Assembly: GCA_016213845.1 (NCBI GenBank)
Contig: JACQZN010000011.1
Location: 62,001-126,000, forward strand
Length of the DNA stretch: 64,000 bases
Source of the DNA: Candidatus Wallbacteria bacterium
GTDB lineage: Bacteria > Muiribacteriota > UBA6191 > JACPRK01
Direction of reading: 5' to 3'
A program made the position numbers and the translations under genes. Numbering within the stretch: position 1 is the first letter of the stretch; each line of letters opens with the position of its first letter. A model generated the notes under the pieces. That model was given only the letters and a program-made list of their open reading frames with translations. It made no database searches and was not told where the DNA came from. Below, piece by piece: positions 36,701-43,697 of the stretch.

Positions 36701-37018
36701 CAGGGTATCCTGGTGATCCAGGGGGCCAAGGCGCTCCTTCAAGAGGGCGTGAAGGCGCCCATCCAGCTCGCAGGCAAGGGGATCGCGGCGGCCGGCCGCG
36801 GCATCTTCGGCCACGCCAGGAGCCCCACGGGTAAGCTGCTGTCTCTGGGCGGCCTGGCGTTCTTCGTCTGGCTCAACTACGCGCACAACGTGACGCTGGA
36901 GGAGAACCGGCTGATCGTGCTGGAGGACGTGACGAGGGCCGAAGAGGCCGAGTCGGCCTTCTGGGACCTGGTGCGCAGCCGAGCGCTGCCCAAGCCCGTG
37001 GTGGCCGCCAAGCAGTGA
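33776..37018 (+). CDS. Large envelope protein, helical repeats, C-terminal membrane span
   Basis: 1080 residues. The ATG at 33776 has AGGAG nine bases upstream; the signal peptide is ALLTVSLLAAVVAAPLSAQ. The body is almost wholly alpha-helical with TPR-like segments (KAALLNQCYVTAGQAYENIY, AEAISEAYFRMGQEYLSAS, NALKAYARASDEYP). Near the C-terminus are amphipathic helices and one membrane span (LLSLGGLAFFVWLNYAH). It forms an operon with the next gene, 10 bp away. No known family was recognised. Confidence 0.78.
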   Translation: MKTCLRPALLTVSLLAAVVAAPLSAQPGDDAFGGLNQAAGARRSAPAQALPPATGDLDALRKQRLQAAQVISTAVETADDASAVPTMRSALQSLLALIARLETDLGLREKGGNGQPFYSYPQGLEKAALLNQCYVTAGQAYENIYRRSAKGAQPDTAAAGETLKFYWQASATGYFQLQQGNWEKKVFPDIQRDPVINRLQTSGKSAASLLFSFTTLLTGSDFSEARSDALRARRGILLALKEQADNGYAELDKTPTGIAADFGQRVAARDPAKVNFLDKQASAEAISEAYFRMGQEYLSASRTAQKDDDLLMALKHFQIASAQIYWSRTKKFRLKEAQVQQLAKALLARMAGDAGLAAKLATETGLPVEQVQAALDRFAEELVKFIEVPNGSRETPAQALQKLNPADLDALILAAQRDDHVAFTRTVRKMGLLKKEDGTPTPPADQEQRITELLAKLKELLNRDTVPYGYWLAVTGTPERAREQYFAMIKARFKLDVQPLASTIAAENFIRGLKKQESVAGIGPEKAAGAQGDFLQLARLEREAMSALVRGDTAKAEAAFKKADALLEKLSSANADYFEKAEATRYKNSFSQLRSRMYLEWGDMLMEQARQADRGNAAYQAGLLNALKAYARASDEYPMRRVELSRASYYKRQGGDTRLPSLVVDSMETAGKHKIHTNPHAVYASKKLNAALEEMMLGNDPEFLKVVEEITRELLAMRTQQKLNETPTTSVDLSEEFKNKISKIFGDKGVILYDPQLSEVSRELIDLLYSREIDDSQRRLKLRTVVTRVARGGTVSVVDEVAKSMEEAATNTLAASDAVDQRDRDDKTRLENVVKQWDGRLSKATPNAQALNEIFFNIATKFRNRAQMAESQADVLDKRPDVEGAKQKRAEANENYLNAIRFYFMASKKVFYGNEKTFAFQLPEWDVSLLLAYRAYRLVAHEAPSLLRVTGDWAGTLLKVPAGSKLVFIQEAIKNQGILVIQGAKALLQEGVKAPIQLAGKGIAAAGRGIFGHARSPTGKLLSLGGLAFFVWLNYAHNVTLEENRLIVLEDVTRAEEAESAFWDLVRSRALPKPVVAAKQ

Positions 37019-37028
37019 GGCAAGTGGC

Positions 37029-38696
37029 TTGACTCGAAAGCTACAGCGACTCGTTTCACTCGCGGTTCTCGTCTGTTTCGCCGGGAACCTGGCGCTGGCG
37101 CCCGCGCTGGCGGCGGGGGCGGCCACGGCGACCTCGGCCTCGCTCGGCGGCGAGGCGGTGCTCAGCTACCAGGGCGGCAAGCTGCCGGCGGAGCTGGTGG
37201 CGTTGGCGGCGGACAAGCAGCTGGTCAAGCGGCGGGCCAAGGCCCTCTACGCCTTCGTGCTCCTGCGGCTGGCACACCTGTTCGTCAAGTCGCCCGGCAA
37301 CGCCCCCTCCGACGCGCAGACGGCCGAGGCGATGGCGCCGCTGGCTCAGGTGAGCCTTCTGGACGTGGCGCTCGACATCGGTGAGTTCACGGCGGCCTCG
37401 ATCATCGCCAAGGCCACCGAGACGATGCTGCTCAAGAAGTACCCGGCGACCACCTTCCCGGCGAAGATGGTGGTGAAGGTCAAGTCTTACGGACCGATCT
37501 TTCTGGCCTGGGCCACGATCAACGGCATCCAGGACCAGGTGAAGGAAGGCAAATGGCGAGACGGGTTCCAGTGGTCGCTGGTGACCGACCTGGCGCGCAG
37601 GGTAGGCAAGGAGCTGCTGACGCTGGTCGCCGTGACGCTCGCGCTGAAGCTCCTAGGCTACCCGTTCAAGATGCTGGCAAAGGTGGTCAGCGAGAAGCTC
37701 CTGGCGAAGTTCGCGACGTTGCGCATCGTGACGAGCACAGTCGGAGTCTGGGCGTCCAGAGCGCTGACCTTCGCCAATGCGGCGGGCTGGATCGTGCTGG
37801 CCGTGACGTTCTTTTACCCGCTGGCGCAAAAGGCGTTCGCGGCCGAGGAGACACGGCAGCTGAGGCGACTGGTGGGCCAGCAGGTCCGCTTCAGGACCCA
37901 ACTGACGGACCTGCTCCTGACCTCGTCGGGTGAGAAGATCGCCGCGAAGCTGGGGCCGGGTGATTCGCGCATCCTCGTGCACGCCTACATCAGCGACAAG
38001 GACCCGTTCGCGCCCTCCAAGTACGAGCTGCTCGTGCAACTCGGCGACGCCAACAACCAGCTCGTCGAGGAGAAGCTCAAGGAGATGAAGCAGATCCTGC
38101 TGGAGAACCGGCGCGACCGTGAGACAAAGCCGGCGGCCCTGAAGAAGCGTCAAGGGCGCCTGGACGAGCTCAAGCGCGAGATCCGGAGCACGTTCGGAAA
38201 CGGCAAGGCCACGTTCCTCGACCTGGACGGGCTGGACACGATCGGCGAAATCGACGCGCTGAAGCGCGAGATGGGCCGGCTGGGCGCCGTCGAGCGCGAG
38301 GCCGGGAACATGGTCATCCTGCCGCCCGATATCGACGAGCTGGTGCGGAGGACCGAGCAGCTGATGAAGGGCTCGCTGGAGCGACAGCGCGCGCAGTTCG
38401 TCGGGACCGGCGCGGATCGGGCGAAGCGGACGGAGGAGTTCGACCGGCTCGTGCAGGACCGGATGGACGCCGTGCGAGGACTGGTCGAGGAAGAGGTTGT
38501 AAGCCTGAAGAGCTACTGCGCGAGCCGGCTTGCGCAGATCGAGAAGCTGACCACGCAGTTCCCGACCGAGGGCGAGGCAGCGGCCGAGGCCGCGATCGGC
38601 GAGGCGACGTTCGAGGCCGTCAACGAGCTTGCCGGCTCACCGACCGGCAGCGCCCCCGAGTCCGCGGCCGGCTTCGGGGGCCTGGAAGAGAGATAG
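37029..38696 (+). CDS. Envelope protein with membrane spans and coiled coil, unknown
   Basis: 555 residues, start TTG with GAGG eight bases upstream. A signal peptide (LVSLAVLVCFAGNLALAPALA) precedes a region with several hydrophobic helices (residues about 110-280, for example FANAAGWIVLAVTFFYPLAQ). A long charged coiled-coil-like segment follows (KLKEMKQILLENRRDRETKP, GRLDELKREI). It probably works with the preceding 1080-residue protein. No family match is known to me, and neither protein looks like a standard secretion or pilus component. Confidence 0.72.
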   Translation: MTRKLQRLVSLAVLVCFAGNLALAPALAAGAATATSASLGGEAVLSYQGGKLPAELVALAADKQLVKRRAKALYAFVLLRLAHLFVKSPGNAPSDAQTAEAMAPLAQVSLLDVALDIGEFTAASIIAKATETMLLKKYPATTFPAKMVVKVKSYGPIFLAWATINGIQDQVKEGKWRDGFQWSLVTDLARRVGKELLTLVAVTLALKLLGYPFKMLAKVVSEKLLAKFATLRIVTSTVGVWASRALTFANAAGWIVLAVTFFYPLAQKAFAAEETRQLRRLVGQQVRFRTQLTDLLLTSSGEKIAAKLGPGDSRILVHAYISDKDPFAPSKYELLVQLGDANNQLVEEKLKEMKQILLENRRDRETKPAALKKRQGRLDELKREIRSTFGNGKATFLDLDGLDTIGEIDALKREMGRLGAVEREAGNMVILPPDIDELVRRTEQLMKGSLERQRAQFVGTGADRAKRTEEFDRLVQDRMDAVRGLVEEEVVSLKSYCASRLAQIEKLTTQFPTEGEAAAEAAIGEATFEAVNELAGSPTGSAPESAAGFGGLEER

Positions 38697-38792
38697 GCTC
38701 GGAGCAGGAGTCAGGCTCTCAGCCCCAGGGGTGACGCTGCCAGCGTGCCGAGGGAGGCGTAGGGTACGGGTAGAAGCCCTACACCTGCTTCC

Positions 38793-38857
38793 CCCTGAAG
38801 CCTGATCCCTGAAGCCTGATCCCTGAGGCCTGATCCCTGAAGCCTCACTCCTCACTC
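38793..38857. repeat. CCTGAAGCCTGATC tandem microrepeats
   Basis: Four near-perfect 14-bp units (CCTGAAGCCTGATC, CCTGAAGCCTGATC, CCTGAGGCCTGATC, CCTGAAGCCTCACT) are followed by CCTCACTCCTC. The array covers the gap between the converging genes and includes the last codons (Ser-Glu-Glu-stop) of the pseudokinase gene. The same family appears at 22887-22986 and 50833-50880. Confidence 0.8.
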
Positions 38858-40389
38858 CTCGCTACTCCCACGGCCTCGGCGGCCTTGGAGATCATCTCGT
38901 CCAGGTCGAGGCAGGCGTCGCGAGGTTCGCGGTAGATCTTGAGCCGGACGGTGGTGAGCTCCATGGGGCTGATGGGGGGAAGAGAGCCGGGCTTGGAGGG
39001 GAGCTCGTCGGCCCAGGCGCGCAGGGCGTCCCAGCGGGCATTGAAGGTCTTGGGAGAGGTCGGCTCGGCCTTGGCGGCGTCGACGAGAGAGCGGATGTCG
39101 CCTGGGACCAGCGGTTGGGGCCGGCCGGCGGAATCGACGGCGGCGGCGGGTGCCCCGCCGAAGGAATCCGATGGGCCGGATTCGGGCCGCGAGTCGGAGG
39201 GCAGCTCCGTGGCCGGGGAGGCCGTCCCAGGGCGGAAGGTGACCTTACCGGAGTCGCCCGACGTCGTGCCGGAGGCAACAGGAGTCGAAGGAGCCGTTGG
39301 AGCTACAGGAGCCTCCGAGGATGAGCTCAACTTGATCAGGGCCAGCAGGGTGATGGTCAGTACCGCGCCCGCCAGGAGCTTGAGCGGCGGCACGGAGGCA
39401 AGCTCGTCGGGGTCACGGCCACAGGAGGGCTCGGCTGCCGCGGCCGCACGGGCCTCGGTCCGGGGCGCGGCGGACGTAAGGGCAACCTGGGCGGGAGGCT
39501 CCGACGTCGACGATGCTAGTGCCACGGGGTGCATCCCGGTGGCGGCGACCGGCGGCAGGCCGCGGCTGGCCTTCTTGACGATGAGCTTGCGGCGGACGGC
39601 TTCCAGCTCCTTCACGAAATCGGCCGCGGTCTGGAAGCGCTCGTCGGGCTGGCGCGCCAGGGCGCGCATGAGGAAGCGCTCCAGCTCGGCCGGGCAGTCC
39701 GGGTTGCGCGCCACGGGAGCGGTGAACTGATAGTCGACAGTGCGGGCGAGGACCTGCGCGGAGAGTGGGTCGACTCCGGTCACGAGCGCGTACATCAACG
39801 CACCGGTCAGGAAGATGTCGCTGCGGGCGTCAATCGGCCAGTTGTAGGCGCGCTCGGGGAGGGCCTCGAAGGAGTCGGCGTCGACGACGTCGCGGAGCGA
39901 GGGAACGTTGAAGGAGCTGCTCTTGAGCAGGCTGAAGTCACAGATGACGACGCGCCCGCTCACGAGGTCATAGTTCACGCCGCCAAGAGAGAGTCCCCGA
40001 TGGACCAGGCCGCGCGCGTGGAGGTGCTCCAGCGCCTGCCCCAGCTGCACACCGACCTCGATCGCCACGTCGGGAGGCGCCTGGCCCTGGGCCAGGTACT
40101 CCCTCAGAGGCAGCCCAGGGGGCGGATCGGTCACGTAGAAGACGCGGTCACCGGCGTGCCCCAGGTCCAGGACCTTCAGGATACCGGGGTGGTCCAACCC
40201 AGCCAGCGCCCGGCACTCGGCCTGGAACTTCGCGTACATCTCGGAGCTCTCGTCGACCAGCGTCTGCAGCACGCGCAGCTCCACGTCACGCTCCAGCATC
40301 CGCTGGTGCGCGGCGAAGACCGCCAGGTACCCCCCAATCTCCCGGACCTTCTGCTTGACGACGTAACGTGCGAGATCCGACGCGGCCAT
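38845..40389 (-). CDS. Pseudokinase of the bacterial Ser/Thr kinase family
   Basis: 514 residues with a recognisable kinase fold, but key catalytic residues are changed: the VAIK Lys is Arg39 (VELRVL), HRD reads HRG (130-132), the catalytic-loop Asn is Gly (SLGGVN), and DFG reads DFS (151-153). Only the DFG Asp remains. The activation-segment region (SDIFLTGALMYALVTG) and C-lobe follow normally. A membrane span (LLAGAVLTITLLALIKL) and a Ser/Pro-rich outer tail complete it. Likely a regulatory or scaffold partner of an active kinase, perhaps the one at 31190. Its 3' end lies in a microrepeat. Confidence 0.88.
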   Translation of the reverse strand: MAASDLARYVVKQKVREIGGYLAVFAAHQRMLERDVELRVLQTLVDESSEMYAKFQAECRALAGLDHPGILKVLDLGHAGDRVFYVTDPPPGLPLREYLAQGQAPPDVAIEVGVQLGQALEHLHARGLVHRGLSLGGVNYDLVSGRVVICDFSLLKSSSFNVPSLRDVVDADSFEALPERAYNWPIDARSDIFLTGALMYALVTGVDPLSAQVLARTVDYQFTAPVARNPDCPAELERFLMRALARQPDERFQTAADFVKELEAVRRKLIVKKASRGLPPVAATGMHPVALASSTSEPPAQVALTSAAPRTEARAAAAAEPSCGRDPDELASVPPLKLLAGAVLTITLLALIKLSSSSEAPVAPTAPSTPVASGTTSGDSGKVTFRPGTASPATELPSDSRPESGPSDSFGGAPAAAVDSAGRPQPLVPGDIRSLVDAAKAEPTSPKTFNARWDALRAWADELPSKPGSLPPISPMELTTVRLKIYREPRDACLDLDEMISKAAEAVGVARSEE

Positions 40390-40430
40390 TCACCCCCGAG
40401 CTTACCACGGAGCGCCACCCCCGGCGCGAA

Positions 40431-40498
40431 TTGGGGCAACTCGACTTGCCCCGATTCTGCGGGAAATTGGGGCAACTCGACTTGCCCCGATTTTCTAG
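40431..40498. repeat. Two tandem copies of the TCGA-centred palindrome (copies B1, B2)
   Basis: GGGGCAACTCGACTTGCCCC occurs twice, at 40433-40452 and 40469-40488, each preceded by AATT and followed by GATT. The arms GGGGCAA/TTGCCCC pair perfectly around CTCGAC. The stop codon of the upstream kelch frame lies at the edge of the second copy. These are related to copies at 15415, 41853, 43618 and to the IS-split copy. Confidence 0.85.
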
Positions 40499-41818
40499 CG
40501 GGGGACGCCTTCGAGGCGATTGAGCGCCTCGACGACGACCTCGTGACCCGGTGAGCGTGCGTGGAAGTCGACCCACTGCCGTGCCCTGGAGAGGGCTCCG
40601 GGTGTGGCAACGCCCGACCAGCGGTGAAGGGTTCTGCCAATGACCGCCAGCAGAACCGACCCATCGGGGGAATAGGTAGCAGCAGTCACGAACAGCCCGT
40701 ATGCGAGCTGAGTGCTCGGTTCCTGGGGACCCACCAGGCCGGTGAAGGCCGCGGAATGGTGAAGCTGCCAGCCTGTGGTCAATGACAGTTACATCTTCGC
40801 CACAGCGGCTCTGCGGCCGGATGTCGGGCTGGAGAGGCTCCCAGTCCGTCCCGTCCCATTCCCACAGATCGTCGAGAGGTGCCCGCAGCCCTTGCCCTCC
40901 GAAGAGCAGCACCCGCCTCCTCCTCTCGTCGCAGGTCAACGCGTGGAACGATCGAGGCGGGGGGCTGGAACGCGGCGATTTGTGAGTCCAATCGTCTCCG
41001 TCGTACACCCAGGTCTCGGCCAGGACTCGGGATTGAGTCGCGCTCTGCTCTCCGCCGAAGAGAACAATCCGCTTCCGAGCGCTCGAATAGGCCATGCCCG
41101 CCAGGAATCGCCCTGGAGGCGACTGCGGAGGCTTCAGGCGAATCCACTCCTTTCCCACTAGCTCCCACGTATCGGAAAGGGCGTCCGTTCCGTCGAAGCC
41201 ACCAAATAGCACCATGCGCTTTCTCACGGGGTCGTAGGCCATGGAGTGGCCAGCTCGAGGGGGCGGAGCCGTTCCCGTGTTTTCGCGACTCCACGCGCTA
41301 CCATCCCACGTCCAAAGGTCGTCCATGCGGTAATTGCCAGAGCGGCCACCGAACAAGACGAGCATACCTCGGTCCGGATCGAACACGAGCGAGTGCCCGA
41401 ATCGGGCTCCTAGTACTCGAGGCAAATCCCGCCGTTCCCATTGGCCGGACCTCAGCTCCCAATGGTCCATGGGCAATGTCTCGAGCCTGGCATCACAGCC
41501 GCCGATCAGCACGACGCACTCTCGCACGGGGTCGTACGCCATCGCGCCCCTCAAACGCGACGGAGGCCGCCGGGCCGAGGCGACCTGCCGCCACCGGTCA
41601 GGACCCCACTCCCAGGTGTCGCTGGTGGCTTCGAGCTCCCCATCTCCGCAGAGACAGATGAACCGAGCCCGCTTCAAGTCATAGGCAGCCGCCAGGTCCG
41701 AGTGGCACGGTCTCGGAGAAACGAGGTGCGTCAAGTCATCCACGCCGGCACCTGCAATGCCCGAAAATGCGACCAAGCGAGCCAGAGCAGGCCCACTCGG
41801 GCATGCGGGACGCGGCAT
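40495..41818 (-). pseudogene. Kelch-type beta-propeller gene, probably frameshifted near 40785
   Basis: The minus frame from 41818 encodes at least five kelch-like blades (RMVLFGGFDGTDALSDTWEL, RRVLLFGGQGLRAPLDDLWE). At about 40785 coding sense moves to another frame: the first frame runs on into translated palindromes (RGKSSCPN), while the alternative frame from 40782 gives 95 residues with good codon use (TYSPDGSVLLAVIGRTLHRW) ending at TAG 40495. A one-base insertion or two-base deletion would explain this. There is no clear signal peptide or Shine-Dalgarno at 41818, so the 5' end may also be truncated. Kelch propellers bind ligands or proteins; no function is assigned. Confidence 0.6.
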
Positions 41819-41850
41819 GTTGCAGTCTGGGTTGTCACGCGAGAGAGAAA

Positions 41851-41931
41851 TGGGGGCAAGTCGACTGGACCCAGTTACTCACGAGAGTCTAGTGCGTCGA
41901 TCGCCCGACGCACGAAATTGGGGCAAGTCGA
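41851..41931. repeat. Palindrome copy C, hairpin, and left half of IS-split copy D
   Basis: Copy C (GGGGCAAGTCGACTGGACCC) occupies about 41853-41872. A hairpin follows with arms GTGCGTCG and CGACGCAC around ATCGCC. Then AATTGGGGCAAGTCGA ends at 41931, where the IS begins; the other half of this copy lies at 43564. The pattern of two palindromes around a hairpin resembles BIME-type units. Confidence 0.8.
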
Positions 41932-43563
41932 GAGCCTGTTGCATAAACCGAAATCCCCTGACGCACGGTAGTAGTGGGAGGCAAGCGTTCGGAGGGATTT
42001 CTGATGGCCTACAATTTTCGACCGTTCAACCGCGATCAGCTGTATCTGTTGCCCCCGCGATCAGCTGTATCTGTTGCCCCCGTCGATGAGGGACTGGATT
42101 CGGGAGGATGACCTCGTCTGGCTGGTCCTGGATGCAGTTGGGGAACTGGACCTCACGGAGTTTCTGCTGAAGTACCGCAGCGACGGCCGAGGAGCATCCG
42201 CCTTCGATCCGTCGATGATGGTGGCGCTGCTGCTCTATGCGTACGCGATGGGTGTGCGCTCGTCGCGCAAGATCGAGCGGCTTTGCGAGCGGGATGCGGC
42301 CTTCCGCATCGTGTCCGGAGATCAGAGACCGGACCATACGACAATCGCCCGCTACCGGGCCAACAACGAGAAGGAGCTTTCGAAGCTCTTCACGCAGGTG
42401 CTGTTCCTGTGCAGGAAGGCCGGTCTGGGGAAGGTTGGGAAGGTGGCCTTGGATGGGACGAAGCTGAAGGCCAACGCGGCGCTGGATGCGAACAGGAAGT
42501 ACAAGAAGCTCCTCGAAGAGGAGCAGCGACTGCTCAAGGAGGAAGCCGAGCGGATGCTCAAAGAGGCCGCCGAGGAAGACACGCGGGAAGATGCGCTCTA
42601 CGGCCAGGAGAAGCGTGGCGATGAGTTACCTGAGCCTCTGAGAAAACCAGAAAGCCGTCTGGCGCGGCTGCGGGAGGCCAAGAGGCAACTGGAAGAGGAG
42701 GCCGCCGAGGAAGTGGTGGCTTACGAAGAGCGGATGGCCGAGCGGGCCAAGCGCGAAGTCGAGACGGGGAAGAAGGTCCGAGGCCCCAAGCCGAAGGCCC
42801 CGGATGGGGAGCCCGATGCCGAGGCCAAGGCGAACACGACGGATACAGAGAGCCGCATCATGCTCGGACGCGATGGCTACGTGCAGGGCTACAACGCCCA
42901 GGCCGTGGTGAGCGAAGACCAACTCATCCTGGCCGCCGAGGTCATCCCGATCGCCAGCGACTATCATCAGCTCTTTCCGATGTTGAAAGCTGCCGGCGAG
43001 AACCTCCAGGAGGCCGGCTACAAGGAGAAGATCAAGGTCGCCTTGGCCGATGCGGGCTACTGCGTCGAAGAGGAACTTGCCCACATACCTGAGGGGATGC
43101 CTGAGTTGTTTGTAGCCCTCAGCAACGACAAGACGGCGCGCCAGAGCTTGCGAGACAAACCGCACCCCAGAGGTCGCATCCCGAAGAACCTGACAGCTCG
43201 CCAGCGGATGGAGCGACGGCTCGCAACGAAACGAGGACAGACTCTCTACAAGCCGAGAAAGTGCATCGTGGAGCCCGTCTTTGGACAGATCAAAAGTGAG
43301 CGAGGGACGCGTCAGTTCCAGCGACGAGGTCTACGAGCCTGTCAGAGCGAATGGAACATCCTCTGCACAGCTCACAACCTGATGAAACTCTGGAGAGCTG
43401 GAAGACGGCGCGGACAACCGTTCAACAAGGTGGTCGGGACCCAGTAGGGCACCGACCAGCGTCCCAGAAACAAGCCGCGGCACCCAGAACTCAAAAGTCG
43501 CCAGCCCCTACGGCGGCGGTCGCCGCCCGACCCTACCCGAACCCGGGTTCGTGCAACAGGCTC
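41932..43563 (+). mobile_element. IS1182-family insertion sequence, 1632 bp
   Basis: The ends are near-perfect inverted repeats: GAGCCTGTTGCATAAACC on the left, GAGCCTGTTGCACGAACC (reverse complement) on the right; the first 12 bases are identical. TCGA flanks both sides (41928-41931 and 43564-43567), consistent with a 4-bp target duplication. Removing the IS plus one TCGA restores GGGGCAAGTCGAGTGGCCCC, identical to copy A at 15415. The single internal gene is a transposase of the IS1182 type. Confidence 0.9.
42004..43447 (+). pseudogene. IS1182-family transposase, N-terminus disrupted by 25-bp duplication
   Basis: The native start is probably ATG 42004 (AYNFRPFNRDQLYLLPP), as in other IS1182 transposases. 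A 25-bp direct duplication (GCGATCAGCTGTATCTGTTG plus five C) puts this start out of frame; the main frame can only begin at TTG 42074 or later (PPSMRDWIREDDLVWLVLDA, 457 residues). The rest is intact: DUF772-type N-domain, a long charged insert, YNAQAVVSEDQLI and the C-terminal EPVFGQIKSERGTRQFQRRG. Loss of about 17 N-terminal residues may or may not abolish activity. Confidence 0.75.
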
Positions 43564-43642
43564 TCGAGTGGCCCCGATTTTCTTCGCGACGATGGTCGCC
43601 GACGCACGCGAAGAATTGGGGCAAGTCGACTGGACCCAGTTT
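43564..43642. repeat. Right half of palindrome D, hairpin, and copy E
   Basis: TCGAGTGGCCCCGATTTTC begins directly at the IS right end. Next comes a hairpin with arms CTTCGCG and CGCGAAG (43581-43612). Then AATTGGGGCAAGTCGACTGGACCCAGTTT forms copy E at about 43614-43642. This mirrors the C-hairpin-D arrangement on the left side of the IS. Confidence 0.8.
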
Positions 43643-43697
43643 CTTTCTGGCTGTAGGCTGGGCGGGGGCGTCGTCTCATCGAATGTGCTTAGTCGAC

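Noticed and set aside
35489-37126. 545-residue minus-strand frame
   Set aside because: Shadow of the 1080-residue envelope protein; composition is His/Arg/Leu-rich as expected of antisense.
40286-40494. C-terminal extension of the kelch frame through the palindromes
   Set aside because: It translates repeats (RGKSSCPN twice) and the adjacent kinase start; not real protein sequence.
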